A DNA stretch of 32,379 nucleotides from UBA4722 sp044221135 (GCA_044221135.1 JBGAPT010000020.1:1-32379), one strand, 5' to 3'. Positions 15,134 through 23,597 are shown, counted from the stretch's first letter. Notes: a model not told the origin generated them from the letters alone. Made by a program: numbers and translations.

Positions 15134-16320
15134 CTATATAGACTCAATCCTCACCTCCGGATTCACCTCCGCCGCATAATCAATGCCCGCCACACCAAAT
15201 CCAAACAAGCGGTGAAATTCATCGCGATAACCTTCAATATCAGTCAGCTCTACTAAATTTTCTGTCTCCACTTTAGGCCACAGCGCTTTAATTTTTTGTT
15301 GCACATCAGGCTGCATTTCTAAATCATCAATACGAATACGACCGTCTTGATCGCGCCCAGTCATCGCATTCGCACACACATTATTTTTAAATAACCGAGT
15401 CATCTGCTCTATACAACCTTCATGCGTGCCTTTTTCTTTCATGACTTTATATAACAATGAAATATAAAGTGGCACTACAGGAATAGCAGAGCTGGCTTGT
15501 GTCACTAATGCTTTATTGACTGATACTAATGCTTGGCCGTGATAGCGATTCAGTTGAGTCTGTAAGCGAGCAGCCGTTTGCAATAAATGTTCTTTGGCTT
15601 TGCCAATCGTACCCTCTTTATAAATAGGATAAGTCAACTCTGGCCCCACATAATCATAAGCCAACGTCTTCAATTCCTCTGCCAATAAATTTCTCTTTTC
15701 AAGGAACTCGATCCACAATTGCCAATCTTCACCACCCATCACAGAAACCGTCTCTGCAATTTCATCAGACGTTGCCGATTCCAATGTAATTTCTTTCACC
15801 TCTCCGCGCATCGGATCCACTGTCTTGCTAACAAAAGTGCGGCCTATCGGTTTTAATACGGATGAATAAATACGTTCTGTATCCGGATGCACGCGGCGCG
15901 GTGAAGCTAAGCTATACACTATTAAATCCACTTTTCCTAAATCTTTTCTGATTAAATCGGCTGTTTGCTGTTTGATTTGATGTGAAAAAGCATCACCATT
16001 AATACTTTTAGCATAATGATTTTCTTGATGTGCATACGCTTCAAATGCAGCCGTGTTATACCAACCTGCACTAGCGGTGCGTTTTTCATCTGCCTCTTTT
16101 TCATAAACACGCCTATTGTTTCCGCACCAAAACCAAAAGTCGCAACGATGCGGCTAGCTAAACCATAACCGGTCGATGCACCAATGATTAATACTTTTTT
16201 CGGCCCTTCAAATGGGCCTTGTGCTTTCACATAATTGATTTGTGCTTCTACTGCTTTGGCACACCCCAAAGGATGCGCTGTTGTGCAAATGAAGCCGCGT
16301 ATTTTAGGCTGTATAATCAT
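15134..16320 (-). pseudogene. fabV: fabV, trans-2-enoyl-ACP/CoA reductase, broken by a 1-base deletion
   Basis: NADH-dependent reductase of the last step of fatty-acid elongation. The N-terminal frame (16320 to about 16110) reads MIIQPKIRGFICTTAHPLGC and the nucleotide-binding GASTGYGLASR. Then the frame must move by one base at GAAAAAG (about 16105-16111), after which the family sequence resumes (EADEKRTASAGWYNTAAFEA, KSINGDAFSH, VDLIVYSLASPRR) to the stop at 15134. One more A would restore a protein of about 396 residues, normal for FabV. The catalytic Tyr-x8-Lys is intact (YKEGTIGKAK). It is either a real frameshift, a sequencing error in the A-run, or slippage; the rest looks under selection. 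AAGGA precedes the ATG at 16320. Confidence 0.92.
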
Positions 16321-16406
16321 GGGGGTTCCTTATTATTGAATGTTGCGTATTATTCCATAAATTGGGAAATTAGCAAAATATCGTAACTATTCAGTTCGCG
16401 TTGAAT

Positions 16407-16583
16407 ACACATCATGGTACCTGATGTGTCGTATTATTCCATACCGCGAAGGCGGGAACCTATTGTGACTAACCTCTAACTTTTTCTTTATTCTTAGCAA
16501 TTCAATTTTTATGATGCTTTTTTATCGTTAGAGGCAATTGCAAAATAGGTTCCCGCTTTCGCGGGAATGACACATCATGGTAC
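16407..16583. repeat. Diverged REP-pair element flanked by 14-bp direct repeats
   Basis: The hairpin CCGCGAAGGCGGGAACCTAT (16444-16463) and its inverted partner ATAGGTTCCCGCTTTCGCGG (16545-16564) are a divergent version of the 137-bp family, with the CGGGAACC variant in place of CGGGGACC. ACACATCATGGTAC occurs on both sides (16407-16420 and 16570-16583). The rest of the 476-bp gap between fabV and the next gene holds short direct repeats (AAATTAGCAAAATATC at 16367 and 16686) and no gene. Confidence 0.7.
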
Positions 16584-16796
16584 GCTGAAACGCTTAATCA
16601 AAGGGCCACTGTCAAGCTGCTCACGACATTTTATGGAGCAGGTGTATGCTGCGATCAATGAGGTGATAGGCATTGTTTAATATATAAATTAGCAAAATAT
16701 CATGTTAAAAAAGGTAACAGGTGTGTATAATTTATTGTCAATAAAGATCTTTATATGCTATGATTACGCGATTTTATTGAAAACGAGAGAAGAAGA

Positions 16797-17489
16797 ATGC
16801 AAATAGTAAATAAAAAAATATATTCTATTGGATTCTTAACAATGAGCCTTCTGTGGTATTGCGCGCATGCTAGTGCCTCTTGGAACGCTGGGGACACCCT
16901 ATCAACAACTATTTATTTTAACAATGACACCAATCAGCAAATTACGCAAACGATGGCTCCTAGTCTGGATAATTTTTCTAATTACTTGCTTCATTTTGAT
17001 CCTCAATTTACTAAACCCAATGCAAGTGTCGAACCCCATCAAAACAGCGTAGCGACTATCAGCTATAATCACGCCTGGACTTGGTATGGCATGAATCAAT
17101 ATGCCTATAATTATACGGGCCGTTCTTCAAAATATGGTTGTTTCATTACTGAAATTCGTCTCACTGATAGCTTTGTGTACCTTGAAGCAAATCATCAGAT
17201 CGTAATCGCCTCTTATCGACAGGATCCTGATCATTTAGACGATTACTTAATGTGTACTATTGATAGCAACGCCAAGGGTGATCGTATAGTGCATTTTAAA
17301 TCTGTGCAAGCAAGCATGGATAACAAACCAGATGATACAAAGCGTTATTCTATTGATGATGAAGATTCTTCTTTAAAAAAGATAACCTATTACACTATTG
17401 ATAAGCCTATACCCTTATGGACGGATCAAGATACAAAGCAAACGCTTGTGATTAATCCGAATCAAACTGAACCCAAATTAGGCCAGTGA
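16797..17489 (+). CDS. Secreted protein, N-terminal half of a split two-domain gene
   Basis: 230 residues. Sec signal peptide (MQIVNKKIYSIGFLTMSLLW) with likely cleavage near HASA/S at residue 27. The mature part is beta-rich and aromatic (TISYNHAWTWYGMNQYAYNY; YGCFITEIRL; DYLMCTIDSN) with two cysteines. It stops at TGA (17487-17489), but the same frame continues open for 209 more codons and encodes a second domain of similar pattern. Only an AG-rich stretch (GAGAGAAGAAG) serves as ribosome site before the ATG at 16797. No family recognised; function unknown, periplasmic or secreted. It may be a shortened but stable protein. Confidence 0.7.
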   Translation: MQIVNKKIYSIGFLTMSLLWYCAHASASWNAGDTLSTTIYFNNDTNQQITQTMAPSLDNFSNYLLHFDPQFTKPNASVEPHQNSVATISYNHAWTWYGMNQYAYNYTGRSSKYGCFITEIRLTDSFVYLEANHQIVIASYRQDPDHLDDYLMCTIDSNAKGDRIVHFKSVQASMDNKPDDTKRYSIDDEDSSLKKITYYTIDKPIPLWTDQDTKQTLVINPNQTEPKLGQ

Positions 17490-18116
17490 CTCTCTCAGTT
17501 ACAGCATCACCGACAACCCTGCGAATCTATTAGTGTAACCAATTATACAACAAAAACATTGGTAGCTGACCGCAGCTGCTTGATAAATTTAGCCACCTTA
17601 ACTCAAGTTATTACATTGATCAACCGGTTGAAATTAAACCCTGGTGAAACTCAAAATATCAAAGTAGCAACGCCTGATTCTGGATACTTTTCTATGGCAA
17701 GATTTAATTATCATACCCAAGATAATAATTCTACCGAACAACCAAATGGTTGCTATATTTCTGTTATAGAAGGTAACGAAGCTTTTTACGATGAGACACA
17801 AAATACGAACTTTCAGGTACTAGTATCCTCCATTTCAACCTCGCCAGAAAAGAAACTAGGATGTATTGCTTCAGTAAATCGAGCAAATGTACTCATTTAT
17901 GATGATTCAACTTTGGCCTTAGATTCAGTTTGTTCAGATCCATTCAAATGTATTTCCTATGTTGCTAGTCACGATGATGACGATGGTAATAACACCAATC
18001 ACGTTTTTTCTCTAACACAATTAAAACATAGTAGTTGTAATGCCTATAATATGAGAATTCCTATTGATCCAATAAATAACTATCAGAGCATTCTCTTAGA
18101 CTGCGGCCCCGAGTAA
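17490..18116 (+). pseudogene. C-terminal half of the split two-domain secreted protein
   Basis: In the same reading frame as 16797-17489, directly after its TGA. There is no ribosome site; the first in-frame start-like codon is a TTG at 17559 and the first ATG is far inside at 17691. The domain repeats the pattern of the upstream one: FSMARFNYHTQD against YGMNQYAYNYTG, NGCYISVIEGN against YGCFITEIRLT, LGCIASVNRAN against YLMCTIDSNAK. So the ancestral gene had tandem homologous domains of about 200 residues each. Here the second is probably not translated unless the TGA is read through. It could alternatively be a short independent gene from the TTG. Confidence 0.65.
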
Positions 18117-18141
18117 ATAAAAAATAATAATGTGGAAAATA

Positions 18142-18161
18142 TTAGGGTCTGTTGACAATTC
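18142..18161. repeat. Solitary copy of a 20-bp transposon end
   Basis: TTAGGGTCTGTTGACAATTC, identical over 20 bases to the left end of the element at 20361-20508. No partner end is seen nearby; probably a remnant of an insertion next to the 3' end of the hydrolase gene. Confidence 0.75.
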
Positions 18162-18194
18162 GTTAGGGCGGGGGGATTTGCTTCACATCAACTG

Positions 18195-19298
18195 TCATTG
18201 CACTGCCTTCCCAAACTGGCCCGTCAAATCCTGCACGACAACTGTTCTGGCCAATGGCATTTTCAAACGAGGTGAGTTTTCAGTAAAATTCACTCTGTCC
18301 AATGACACGGCGCGTAATGACATATCGCCATACGTGCGATAATAAAAAACTTTATGCGTTAAATCTTTAAATACGACCCACTGCGTTGTTTCATTCGTTG
18401 CATTACCACTGCCAGGTTCGCGTACAAGACCGAGTGGAATATCGACATTATTAATCACATGTTCTGCTAAATTCAGCACGCTTGTCATATTCTCTGCAGG
18501 AATGGCCACATGCGTCAGTGTGGCTGTTTTAATAAAACGTGAAGGGGGGCTCACATCGCCTGGCAAACCAATCATGCCGAAGCCTTGTCCATTAGAGGAA
18601 ATTTTTAATCCTTCTATGATCACAGGCGGTGGATTCGTAGGTGCTAAATGCAAATAATTTGTTAAGTTGAGAAGATGCCAATTATAACCCGGTGAATTTG
18701 TCATCACACCTATATGATCATACACACGTAATTTTCCTGCGATATATTCCACTACAATACCTTTACCCGATGCTTCAAAGACAGAAAAATGCAATGGAAA
18801 AATCGTATCGCCCATCCCAGGTATTTTTTGTGCGTATACATAAATGCCATCTAATGCTTTGCGTACTTCGTCTACTGTTTTGAAATTACTTAAGACCCAA
18901 TCACCAAAATTAAGATAAGGCAGCGCCTGGTTGCTTAAATCGCTGGGTACTGTTTGATAATCTGCAAAATTAGGCAAATACAAACTTTCAACACTCAAAC
19001 CGACTTCATTCATACCATCGATCGCAACATCGAGATTGAATGCATCTACAAATAAATAACCGTATTTTGCTTTCCACGCAAGACCCGATTTACCATCGGG
19101 CCCTGTAGTCGTAAAAACTCTGCCGCGTGTTGAGCTGCGCAAATTAGATTTCATATCAACACTGTATTCCATGCTGCGTGTAATCAACACGGTTCCATCT
19201 TTTGCAGTCAAACGAAAATCCGTACAAGCCAGGGTCGTGGTGCTGCCAAGCAAGATAATGAAGAGAGCTATGATGAACTGTATGCCTGTTCTGATCAT
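18195..19298 (-). CDS. Ntn-hydrolase, choloylglycine hydrolase/penicillin acylase family
   Basis: Periplasmic linear-amide hydrolase; relatives cut penicillin V, bile-acid amides or N-acyl homoserine lactones. 367 residues. The signal peptide (about 1-24) should be cut after TTLA, which would directly expose Cys25 (ACTDF) as the N-terminal nucleophile. Other active-site positions are Arg41 (ITRSMEY, with Glu44 where the family mostly has Asp), Asn97 (DGMNEVGLSV), Asn201 (MTNSPGYNWH) and Arg254 (SPPSRFIKTA). The ATG at 19298 follows GGAAGGAA. The true substrate is not readable. It stands alone, divergent from the structured RNA, and its 3' end abuts the transposon-end remnant at 18142. Confidence 0.92.
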   Translation of the reverse strand: MIRTGIQFIIALFIILLGSTTTLACTDFRLTAKDGTVLITRSMEYSVDMKSNLRSSTRGRVFTTTGPDGKSGLAWKAKYGYLFVDAFNLDVAIDGMNEVGLSVESLYLPNFADYQTVPSDLSNQALPYLNFGDWVLSNFKTVDEVRKALDGIYVYAQKIPGMGDTIFPLHFSVFEASGKGIVVEYIAGKLRVYDHIGVMTNSPGYNWHLLNLTNYLHLAPTNPPPVIIEGLKISSNGQGFGMIGLPGDVSPPSRFIKTATLTHVAIPAENMTSVLNLAEHVINNVDIPLGLVREPGSGNATNETTQWVVFKDLTHKVFYYRTYGDMSLRAVSLDRVNFTENSPRLKMPLARTVVVQDLTGQFGKAVQ

Positions 19299-19356
19299 GT
19301 CAGGTTCCTTCCCTAGAATGACTTTAAGTCAAGTATTATCGCCTGAATAAATCCCC

Positions 19357-19384
19357 TTGTAAAACCATAAATACGGATTATACT
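19357..19384 (+). promoter_or_regulatory. Promoter of the structured RNA
   Basis: -35 TTGTAA (19357-19362), 16-bp spacer, -10 TATACT (19379-19384), placing the 5' end near 19391, just before the closing stem. Confidence 0.65.
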
Positions 19385-19390
19385 AGCCAA

Positions 19391-19542
19391 TGTAAGCAGG
19401 TATTGAATCGAAGCCCAACGATTAAAGGGTAGGAAGTCAGCGTGTTGGTGCGGTGTGCAGACCTTGCAATCCAAGGGAGCCTAAAGCATCACCAAGACAT
19501 CCACTTAGGAGTGATTGGCGTTCGATCGTACCTGCTTTTTTT
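19391..19542 (+). ncRNA. ssrS: Structured RNA of about 150 nt, 6S-RNA-like architecture
   Basis: No protein fits; the sequence folds as a long closed rod. Closing stem: AGCAGGTA (19395-19402) pairs with TACCTGCT (19529-19536), continued by ATCGAAGCC..CAA against TTGGCGTTCGAT. A central bubble follows: its 5' strand is about 19419-19442, and its 3' strand holds the little hairpin CACT-TAGG-AGTG (19502-19513). Inside are a stem TGTTGGTG/CACCAAGACA and an end hairpin CCTTG-CAATC-CAAGG (19463-19477). A run of seven T follows the closing stem, giving a terminator. This is the general plan of 6S RNA, the RNA that sequesters sigma-70 RNA polymerase; Legionella 6S is of similar length. Existence of an RNA gene is well supported; the 6S name rests on shape only. 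Confidence 0.6.
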
Positions 19543-19547
19543 GTGGT

Positions 19548-19593
19548 GAATAATTCGTTTTTACGCAAATGCTACTTCATAAGCACCTTCCCC
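19548..19593. repeat. Dispersed 45-bp repeat, copy C
   Basis: GAATAATTCGTTTTTACGCA (19548-19567), then AATGCTACTTC and a C-rich end. It starts a few bases after the terminator of the structured RNA. Confidence 0.6.
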
Positions 19594-19643
19594 CGCACGG
19601 CTGAGGAATCGACACGATTTTTGTTTGCAAAACCACGTCACAA

Positions 19644-19720
19644 CTGTCATCCCGCAAAATTTTCGTCAACAAGATTTGACAAAAACACTGCCCACCACGA
19701 AAATTTGTGCGGGGTGACAG
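19644..19720. repeat. 77-bp inverted-repeat element
   Basis: CTGTCATCCCGCAAAATTTT (19644-19663) and its near-perfect complement ending at 19720 (ACGAAAATTTGTGCGGGGTG...). The terminal TGTCATCCCGC resembles the REP-pair ends, but the interior is different. A second hairpin, GGTTATT-TGC-AATAACC (about 19790-19806), follows. The remaining gap up to the cold-shock gene has no gene. Confidence 0.65.
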
Positions 19721-19808
19721 CTCTTTGGCATTCTCTGAGTCTGAGCATCAACGAAATGTCTAACCTTTACAGCAATGACAGCTTATAAAGGTTATTTGCA
19801 ATAACCTC

Positions 19809-19836
19809 TTCCACTGTCCATAATCTGTGATACACT
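19809..19836 (+). promoter_or_regulatory. Promoter of the cold-shock gene
   Basis: Extended -10 TGATACACT (core 19831-19836) with TTCCAC 16 bp upstream. This gives a leader of roughly 90 bases before the ATG, long as is common for cold-shock genes. Confidence 0.5.
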
Positions 19837-19930
19837 AGGCGAGCTGTTACAAAGGTGATGTCCTCATTAGATTGTAATGTAGTGACTCTCCCCGTAGCGT
19901 TTTTTTTTACTTATTAAAGGTTATATGATT

Positions 19931-20143
19931 ATGGCAAAGCGTGAAAAAGGTACGGTTAAGTGGTTTGATAGCGGAAAAGGATTTGGTTTTATTGCGAGGG
20001 AGCATGGCGAAGATGTGTTTGTGCATTTCCGCGCTATTCGTGGCGATGGCTACCGTTCATTAGAAGAAGGTCAAGTTGTTGAATTCACAGTAACACAAGG
20101 CCAAAAAGGGCCACAAGCTGAAGATGTTGCTGTTGCTGAATAA
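19931..20143 (+). CDS. CspA-family cold-shock protein
   Basis: Small single-domain RNA chaperone that melts RNA structure. 70 residues from the ATG at 19931, typical length. The RNA-binding motifs are complete: RNP1 KGFGFI (16-21) and RNP2 VFVHF (29-33), within the opening GTVKWFDSGKGFGFI. An alternative ATG at 19925 (MIMAK...) would be only four bases from AAAGG, so 19931 is preferred. It has its own promoter and a terminator at 20196. GDGYRSLEEGQ replaces the more usual GFKTL loop. Which of the Csp paralogues it represents cannot be told. Confidence 0.97.
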   Translation: MAKREKGTVKWFDSGKGFGFIAREHGEDVFVHFRAIRGDGYRSLEEGQVVEFTVTQGQKGPQAEDVAVAE

Positions 20144-20195
20144 TAATCGACGTTAGTCGGTTTATTATTTGCTACACATTCTCAAATCTTGAGGG

Positions 20196-20223
20196 AAAGG
20201 AGCTTAACTGCTCCTTTTTTTTT
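20196..20223 (+). terminator. Terminator of the cold-shock gene
   Basis: AAAGGAGC-TTAACT-GCTCCTTT stem-loop followed by a T-run to 20223. Confidence 0.9.
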
Positions 20224-20360
20224 GAGTTTATTTAATCATCGCCGCTAATACAAAATAAAGACCTATTTAAAATTTCCTTCCCTCTGGCCATTGTTAAAAA
20301 AATTGTAACTAGCTTATTTCACTGCCGTGATTGCGAGTTGGATTATTCGAGAGCGTTCCT

Positions 20361-20508
20361 TTAGGGTCTGTTGACAATTCTACTATGCTGGGCGTAATGC
20401 CTTGATTTCCTGTGCTCCGCGGCTCTATGACTTGCATGTCAACTGCGCTGCGATGCTCGAAAATCAGGGCATTCCACCTCGGCCTAGTGAATTGTCAACA
20501 GACCCTAA
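20361..20508. mobile_element. 148-bp MITE with 20-bp terminal inverted repeats
   Basis: Begins TTAGGGTCTGTTGACAATTC and ends with its exact complement, GAATTGTCAACAGACCCTAA. The 108-bp interior has no ORF. Identical end sequence occurs alone at 18142. The ends look like those of a DDE transposon whose autonomous copy is elsewhere in the genome. Target duplication, if any, is no longer than 2-3 bp. A TATAAT (20571-20576) and the next gene follow. Confidence 0.85.
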
Positions 20509-20602
20509 CTGTTTGAAAAAAATAGTGAAAAATTATTTGCAAATTCTATTAATACATTGTAAATTCGATATATAATCTCGAAAATTCAAGGTTAGGCACA
20601 AA

Positions 20603-21748
20603 ATGGAAAGAAAGTATTATCTTGACCAAATTGCATTTCAATTAAAAATCCATACCTTATGCGGATTATTGGGGGCTCGTCAGGTAGGTAAAACTACACT
20701 TGCTCGTGATTATAGTAAAAAAGTTGATTTACCTGTACTGTTCTTTGACTTAGAAAATCCTGCTGATTTGGCGCGGTTAGAAAATCCGATGCTAACATTT
20801 GAGAGGATCACAAACACACTAATCATTATTGATGAGATCCAGTTACGTCCCAATTTATTTCCAGCATTACGAGTATTGGCAGACCAGCATGAGAAAAAAC
20901 GAAAATTTCTTATCCTCGGTAGTGCATCACGTGACTTAATTCAGCAATCTTCAGAGACATTAGCTGGACGTATTGGTTATATCGAACTCCCTCCTTTTTC
21001 ATTATTAGAAACAAAAAATGAAGAAACATTGTGGTTGCGTGGTGGATTTCCGCCATCTTATCTTGCTGAAACGCATGAGATGAGTTTTGCGTGGCGAGAA
21101 GCGTATATAAAAACATTTTTAGAACGTGATATCCCTCAATTAGGGTTTAAAATTCCATCTGAACATATACGTCGTTTTTGGTTAATGCTATCTCATTATC
21201 ATGGACAAATTCTTAATAGTTCTGAGTTAGGACGTTCACTTCAAATTTCGGACCATACAGTACGCAGATATATTGATATTCTAGTAGGGACTTTTATGAT
21301 TCGCCAACTGCACCCCTGGTTTGAAAATATTAGTAAACGACAAGTCAAATCACCAAAAATATATTTTCGCGATAGTGGTATTTTACATGCTCTGTTAGGT
21401 ATTAGAGATTTTAATACATTGCAAACTTATCCCAAAATAGGTTCGTTTTGGGAAGGATTTGCTTTAGAGGAAATCATAAAACAATATCATGCTTCGGAAG
21501 AAAGTTATTTTTGGGCAACACAAAGTGGAGCAGAACTTGATTTGCTCATTATAAAAGAGGGTAAGAAAATTGGTTTTGAATTTAAATATATGGATGTTCC
21601 TAAAATAACTCCATCTATGCGTATTGCTAGCGAAAACTTGAAACTAGATCATTTATATTTAGTTTATCCTGGACCACACACATTTCCTTTGAGTGATGAC
21701 ATCACTGCGTTAGGCATGGAGAGTTTGAAATCTGGTAAGTTATTTTGA
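20603..21748 (+). CDS. AAA-type ATPase with DUF4143 C-terminal domain
   Basis: 381 residues. The N-terminal ATPase has Walker A GARQVGKTT (24-32) and Walker B LIIIDEIQ (73-80), with the sensor-like LGSAS after it. The middle holds a winged-helix-like part (LGRSLQISDHTVRRYIDILV). The C-terminal DUF4143 region ends in a nuclease-like fold with GAELDLLI...KKIGFEFKY, the Asp and Glu-x-Lys of a PD-(D/E)xK core. Proteins of this family are scattered by transfer and their role is unsettled (DNA-related or toxin-antitoxin-like ideas exist). A start at the ATG at 20603 is supported by AAGG upstream. It is single, flanked by a MITE, and convergent with the dehydrogenase gene. Confidence 0.93.
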   Translation: MERKYYLDQIAFQLKIHTLCGLLGARQVGKTTLARDYSKKVDLPVLFFDLENPADLARLENPMLTFERITNTLIIIDEIQLRPNLFPALRVLADQHEKKRKFLILGSASRDLIQQSSETLAGRIGYIELPPFSLLETKNEETLWLRGGFPPSYLAETHEMSFAWREAYIKTFLERDIPQLGFKIPSEHIRRFWLMLSHYHGQILNSSELGRSLQISDHTVRRYIDILVGTFMIRQLHPWFENISKRQVKSPKIYFRDSGILHALLGIRDFNTLQTYPKIGSFWEGFALEEIIKQYHASEESYFWATQSGAELDLLIIKEGKKIGFEFKYMDVPKITPSMRIASENLKLDHLYLVYPGPHTFPLSDDITALGMESLKSGKLF

Positions 21749-21796
21749 ACTCGCACAAATTTTCATGGGAGGCTCATTAAAATAGGTACTGAATCG

Positions 21797-22816
21797 TTAC
21801 TTAAGACACTCCTCAGCCATCCCCTCCGTCACTTCAAAAAGAGATTTCCCTTGCTGCTTCGCAGTCAATGCCAAACTCACGATCCGTTCTGCAATGCGAG
21901 CTACGTGTTCTGTGATAATTTGTTTATTGTGTTGTCGTTCTAGTGATAAATGAATCAAACCACCTGCATTAATCAAATAATCAGGCACATAAAATATATC
22001 GCGCTGAGCAAGTTCTTTTGCCATCGTTGGTGAAGATAATTGATCGTTGGCAGCACCCGCAATCATTTTTGTTTTAAATTGCGGAAGGGTCAGCAGATTA
22101 ATGATCTGGCCCAATGCACACGGTGAAAAAATATCGCAGGGCACTGCATAAATGGCAGAAGGTTCTTTAATAATAGTAGCATTAAATTCTTTTGCGCAGC
22201 GTTTAGCTTTAACGGGATTAATATCACAAACAATTAATTCAGCACCTGCTTGATAAAGATATTTTGCCAGATAATAACCGACATGGCCTACACCCTGAAT
22301 CGCAACACGTAATCCGGTTAATTGATCATGACCATATATTAATTTGACAGCAGCCTGTATACCTTCAAAAATACCAAACGCCGTTGAAACAGACGGATTA
22401 TTGTCTGAATGATCTTCTTCCAAATAACCTGCGACATACGGCGTATATTTTTTAATGATAGACATATCAGACTGGCTAGTGCCGCTATCTAACGTAGTAA
22501 TATAATTTCCATTGAGAGAGTGCACACATTCTGCAAAACGCTTCAGCACAGCCGTATGATCCACTGATTGAGTCGAACGCATGATAATAGCTTTACCGCC
22601 GTCATGCGGTAATTGACTGAGTGCCGCCTTATAACTCATAGCGTGCGCTAAACGATTCGCTTCTGCAATGGCCGCATCCACAGAAGAATAAGATAGCATG
22701 CGACAACCGCCTAATGCAGGACCGCGTCCATATTTTTTTAAAGAAATAATGGCGCAAAAATCAAGTGATTTATCTTCGAAAATATGTAATTCGCTGATGT
22801 TATCTTTACAATGCAT
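21797..22816 (-). CDS. Leu/Val/Phe-type amino-acid dehydrogenase
   Basis: NAD-dependent oxidative deamination of branched-chain or aromatic amino acids to 2-keto acids. 339 residues from the ATG at 22816. The start is set by AGGAAG upstream and by the end of coaX two bases away (22818), which argues for co-translation. Catalytic lysines are Lys63 (AMSYKAALS) and Lys75 (DGGKAII), the acid is Asp110 (TTLDSGTS), and the NAD motif is GVGHVG (175-180), followed by GAANDQL and INAGG. The sequence TTLDSGTS replaces the more usual EDVGT, so it is a diverged member and substrate is uncertain. Beside pan genes, conversion of valine to 2-ketoisovalerate, the substrate of PanB, is an attractive role. Confidence 0.92.
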   Translation of the reverse strand: MHCKDNISELHIFEDKSLDFCAIISLKKYGRGPALGGCRMLSYSSVDAAIAEANRLAHAMSYKAALSQLPHDGGKAIIMRSTQSVDHTAVLKRFAECVHSLNGNYITTLDSGTSQSDMSIIKKYTPYVAGYLEEDHSDNNPSVSTAFGIFEGIQAAVKLIYGHDQLTGLRVAIQGVGHVGYYLAKYLYQAGAELIVCDINPVKAKRCAKEFNATIIKEPSAIYAVPCDIFSPCALGQIINLLTLPQFKTKMIAGAANDQLSSPTMAKELAQRDIFYVPDYLINAGGLIHLSLERQHNKQIITEHVARIAERIVSLALTAKQQGKSLFEVTEGMAEECLK

Positions 22817-22817
22817 T

Positions 22818-23597
22818 TTATAACACTTCCTGATTGAGTTTATAAGCAATGCATAATCCTTCCAAAACAAGATCCGGCAATATCAAATCAAACAATGATT
22901 TTTCTCTATATAATTGGGCAAATCCGCCGGAGCCAAGCACTGTAACAGGCTCCTGAGAAAATACTTCTTGTTTATAACCTGCGATAATTTCTTTTAATGC
23001 ACCCAATTGGCCATAATACAATCCTGCTTGTATACTTTCGCGTGTTGAGCGTCCAATATACGTAGCGGGCATTTCTATATCCACTTCCATTAATTTTGCT
23101 GTATTTGATTTTAATGATTCCATTCCCAATCGCATACCTGGCAAAATAGTACCGCCTAAATAATCCCGTTTTTTATTGATGGCACACACGGTCGTCGCGG
23201 TGCCCATATCAATGATAATCAGATTTTTATTAGGGAAATGATGAATGCCGCCGATCGCATTTGCGATACGATCTGCGCCTACTTCATTAGGGTTTTTATA
23301 TTTTATATTTAAACCTGTTTTCACACCGGATTGTAAAATAAATAAAGGCGCCTTAAAGTACAGCGTCAGTGTATGTCGAATAGTAAAATCGCAACTGGGT
23401 ACGACAGAGCATACCGCTGTTGCGGAAATTTTCTCGGGTGAAATGGCATTCGCCTGGAGAATATTCAGCAGAAAAATACCAAATTGATCCGCTGTACCGA
23501 TTAAATGCGTTGCATAGCGAAAACGGGCAATTTGTTTATCTTGATCGAAAACACCACCGAGTATGTGGGTGTTGCCGACGTCTAGGCAGAGTAGCAT
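22818..23597 (-). CDS. coaX: Type III pantothenate kinase
   Basis: Phosphorylates pantothenate to 4'-phosphopantothenate, the first step of coenzyme A synthesis from vitamin B5. 259 residues, full length. The ASKHA-fold motifs are all present: DVGNTH near residue 6, VGADR (GADRIANAIGG), the second phosphate loop IDMGTATTVCA, and GGTILPGM. The type III enzyme is not feedback-inhibited by CoA in characterised members and needs a monovalent cation. The ATG at 23597 follows AAGGA. The stop is two bases from the start of the dehydrogenase gene, and the two form an operon; panD lies upstream across the repeat cluster. Confidence 0.97.
   Translation of the reverse strand: MLLCLDVGNTHILGGVFDQDKQIARFRYATHLIGTADQFGIFLLNILQANAISPEKISATAVCSVVPSCDFTIRHTLTLYFKAPLFILQSGVKTGLNIKYKNPNEVGADRIANAIGGIHHFPNKNLIIIDMGTATTVCAINKKRDYLGGTILPGMRLGMESLKSNTAKLMEVDIEMPATYIGRSTRESIQAGLYYGQLGALKEIIAGYKQEVFSQEPVTVLGSGGFAQLYREKSLFDLILPDLVLEGLCIAYKLNQEVL

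Noticed and set aside
16100..16115. Programmed -1 frameshift in fabV
   Set aside because: The site reads G AAA AAG rather than the full A AAA AAG heptamer and no stimulating structure is evident; simple deletion or base-call error is more likely.
19453..19788. 111-residue plus-strand ORF
   Set aside because: It crosses the structured RNA, its terminator and two repeat elements; no ribosome site and no protein-like pattern.
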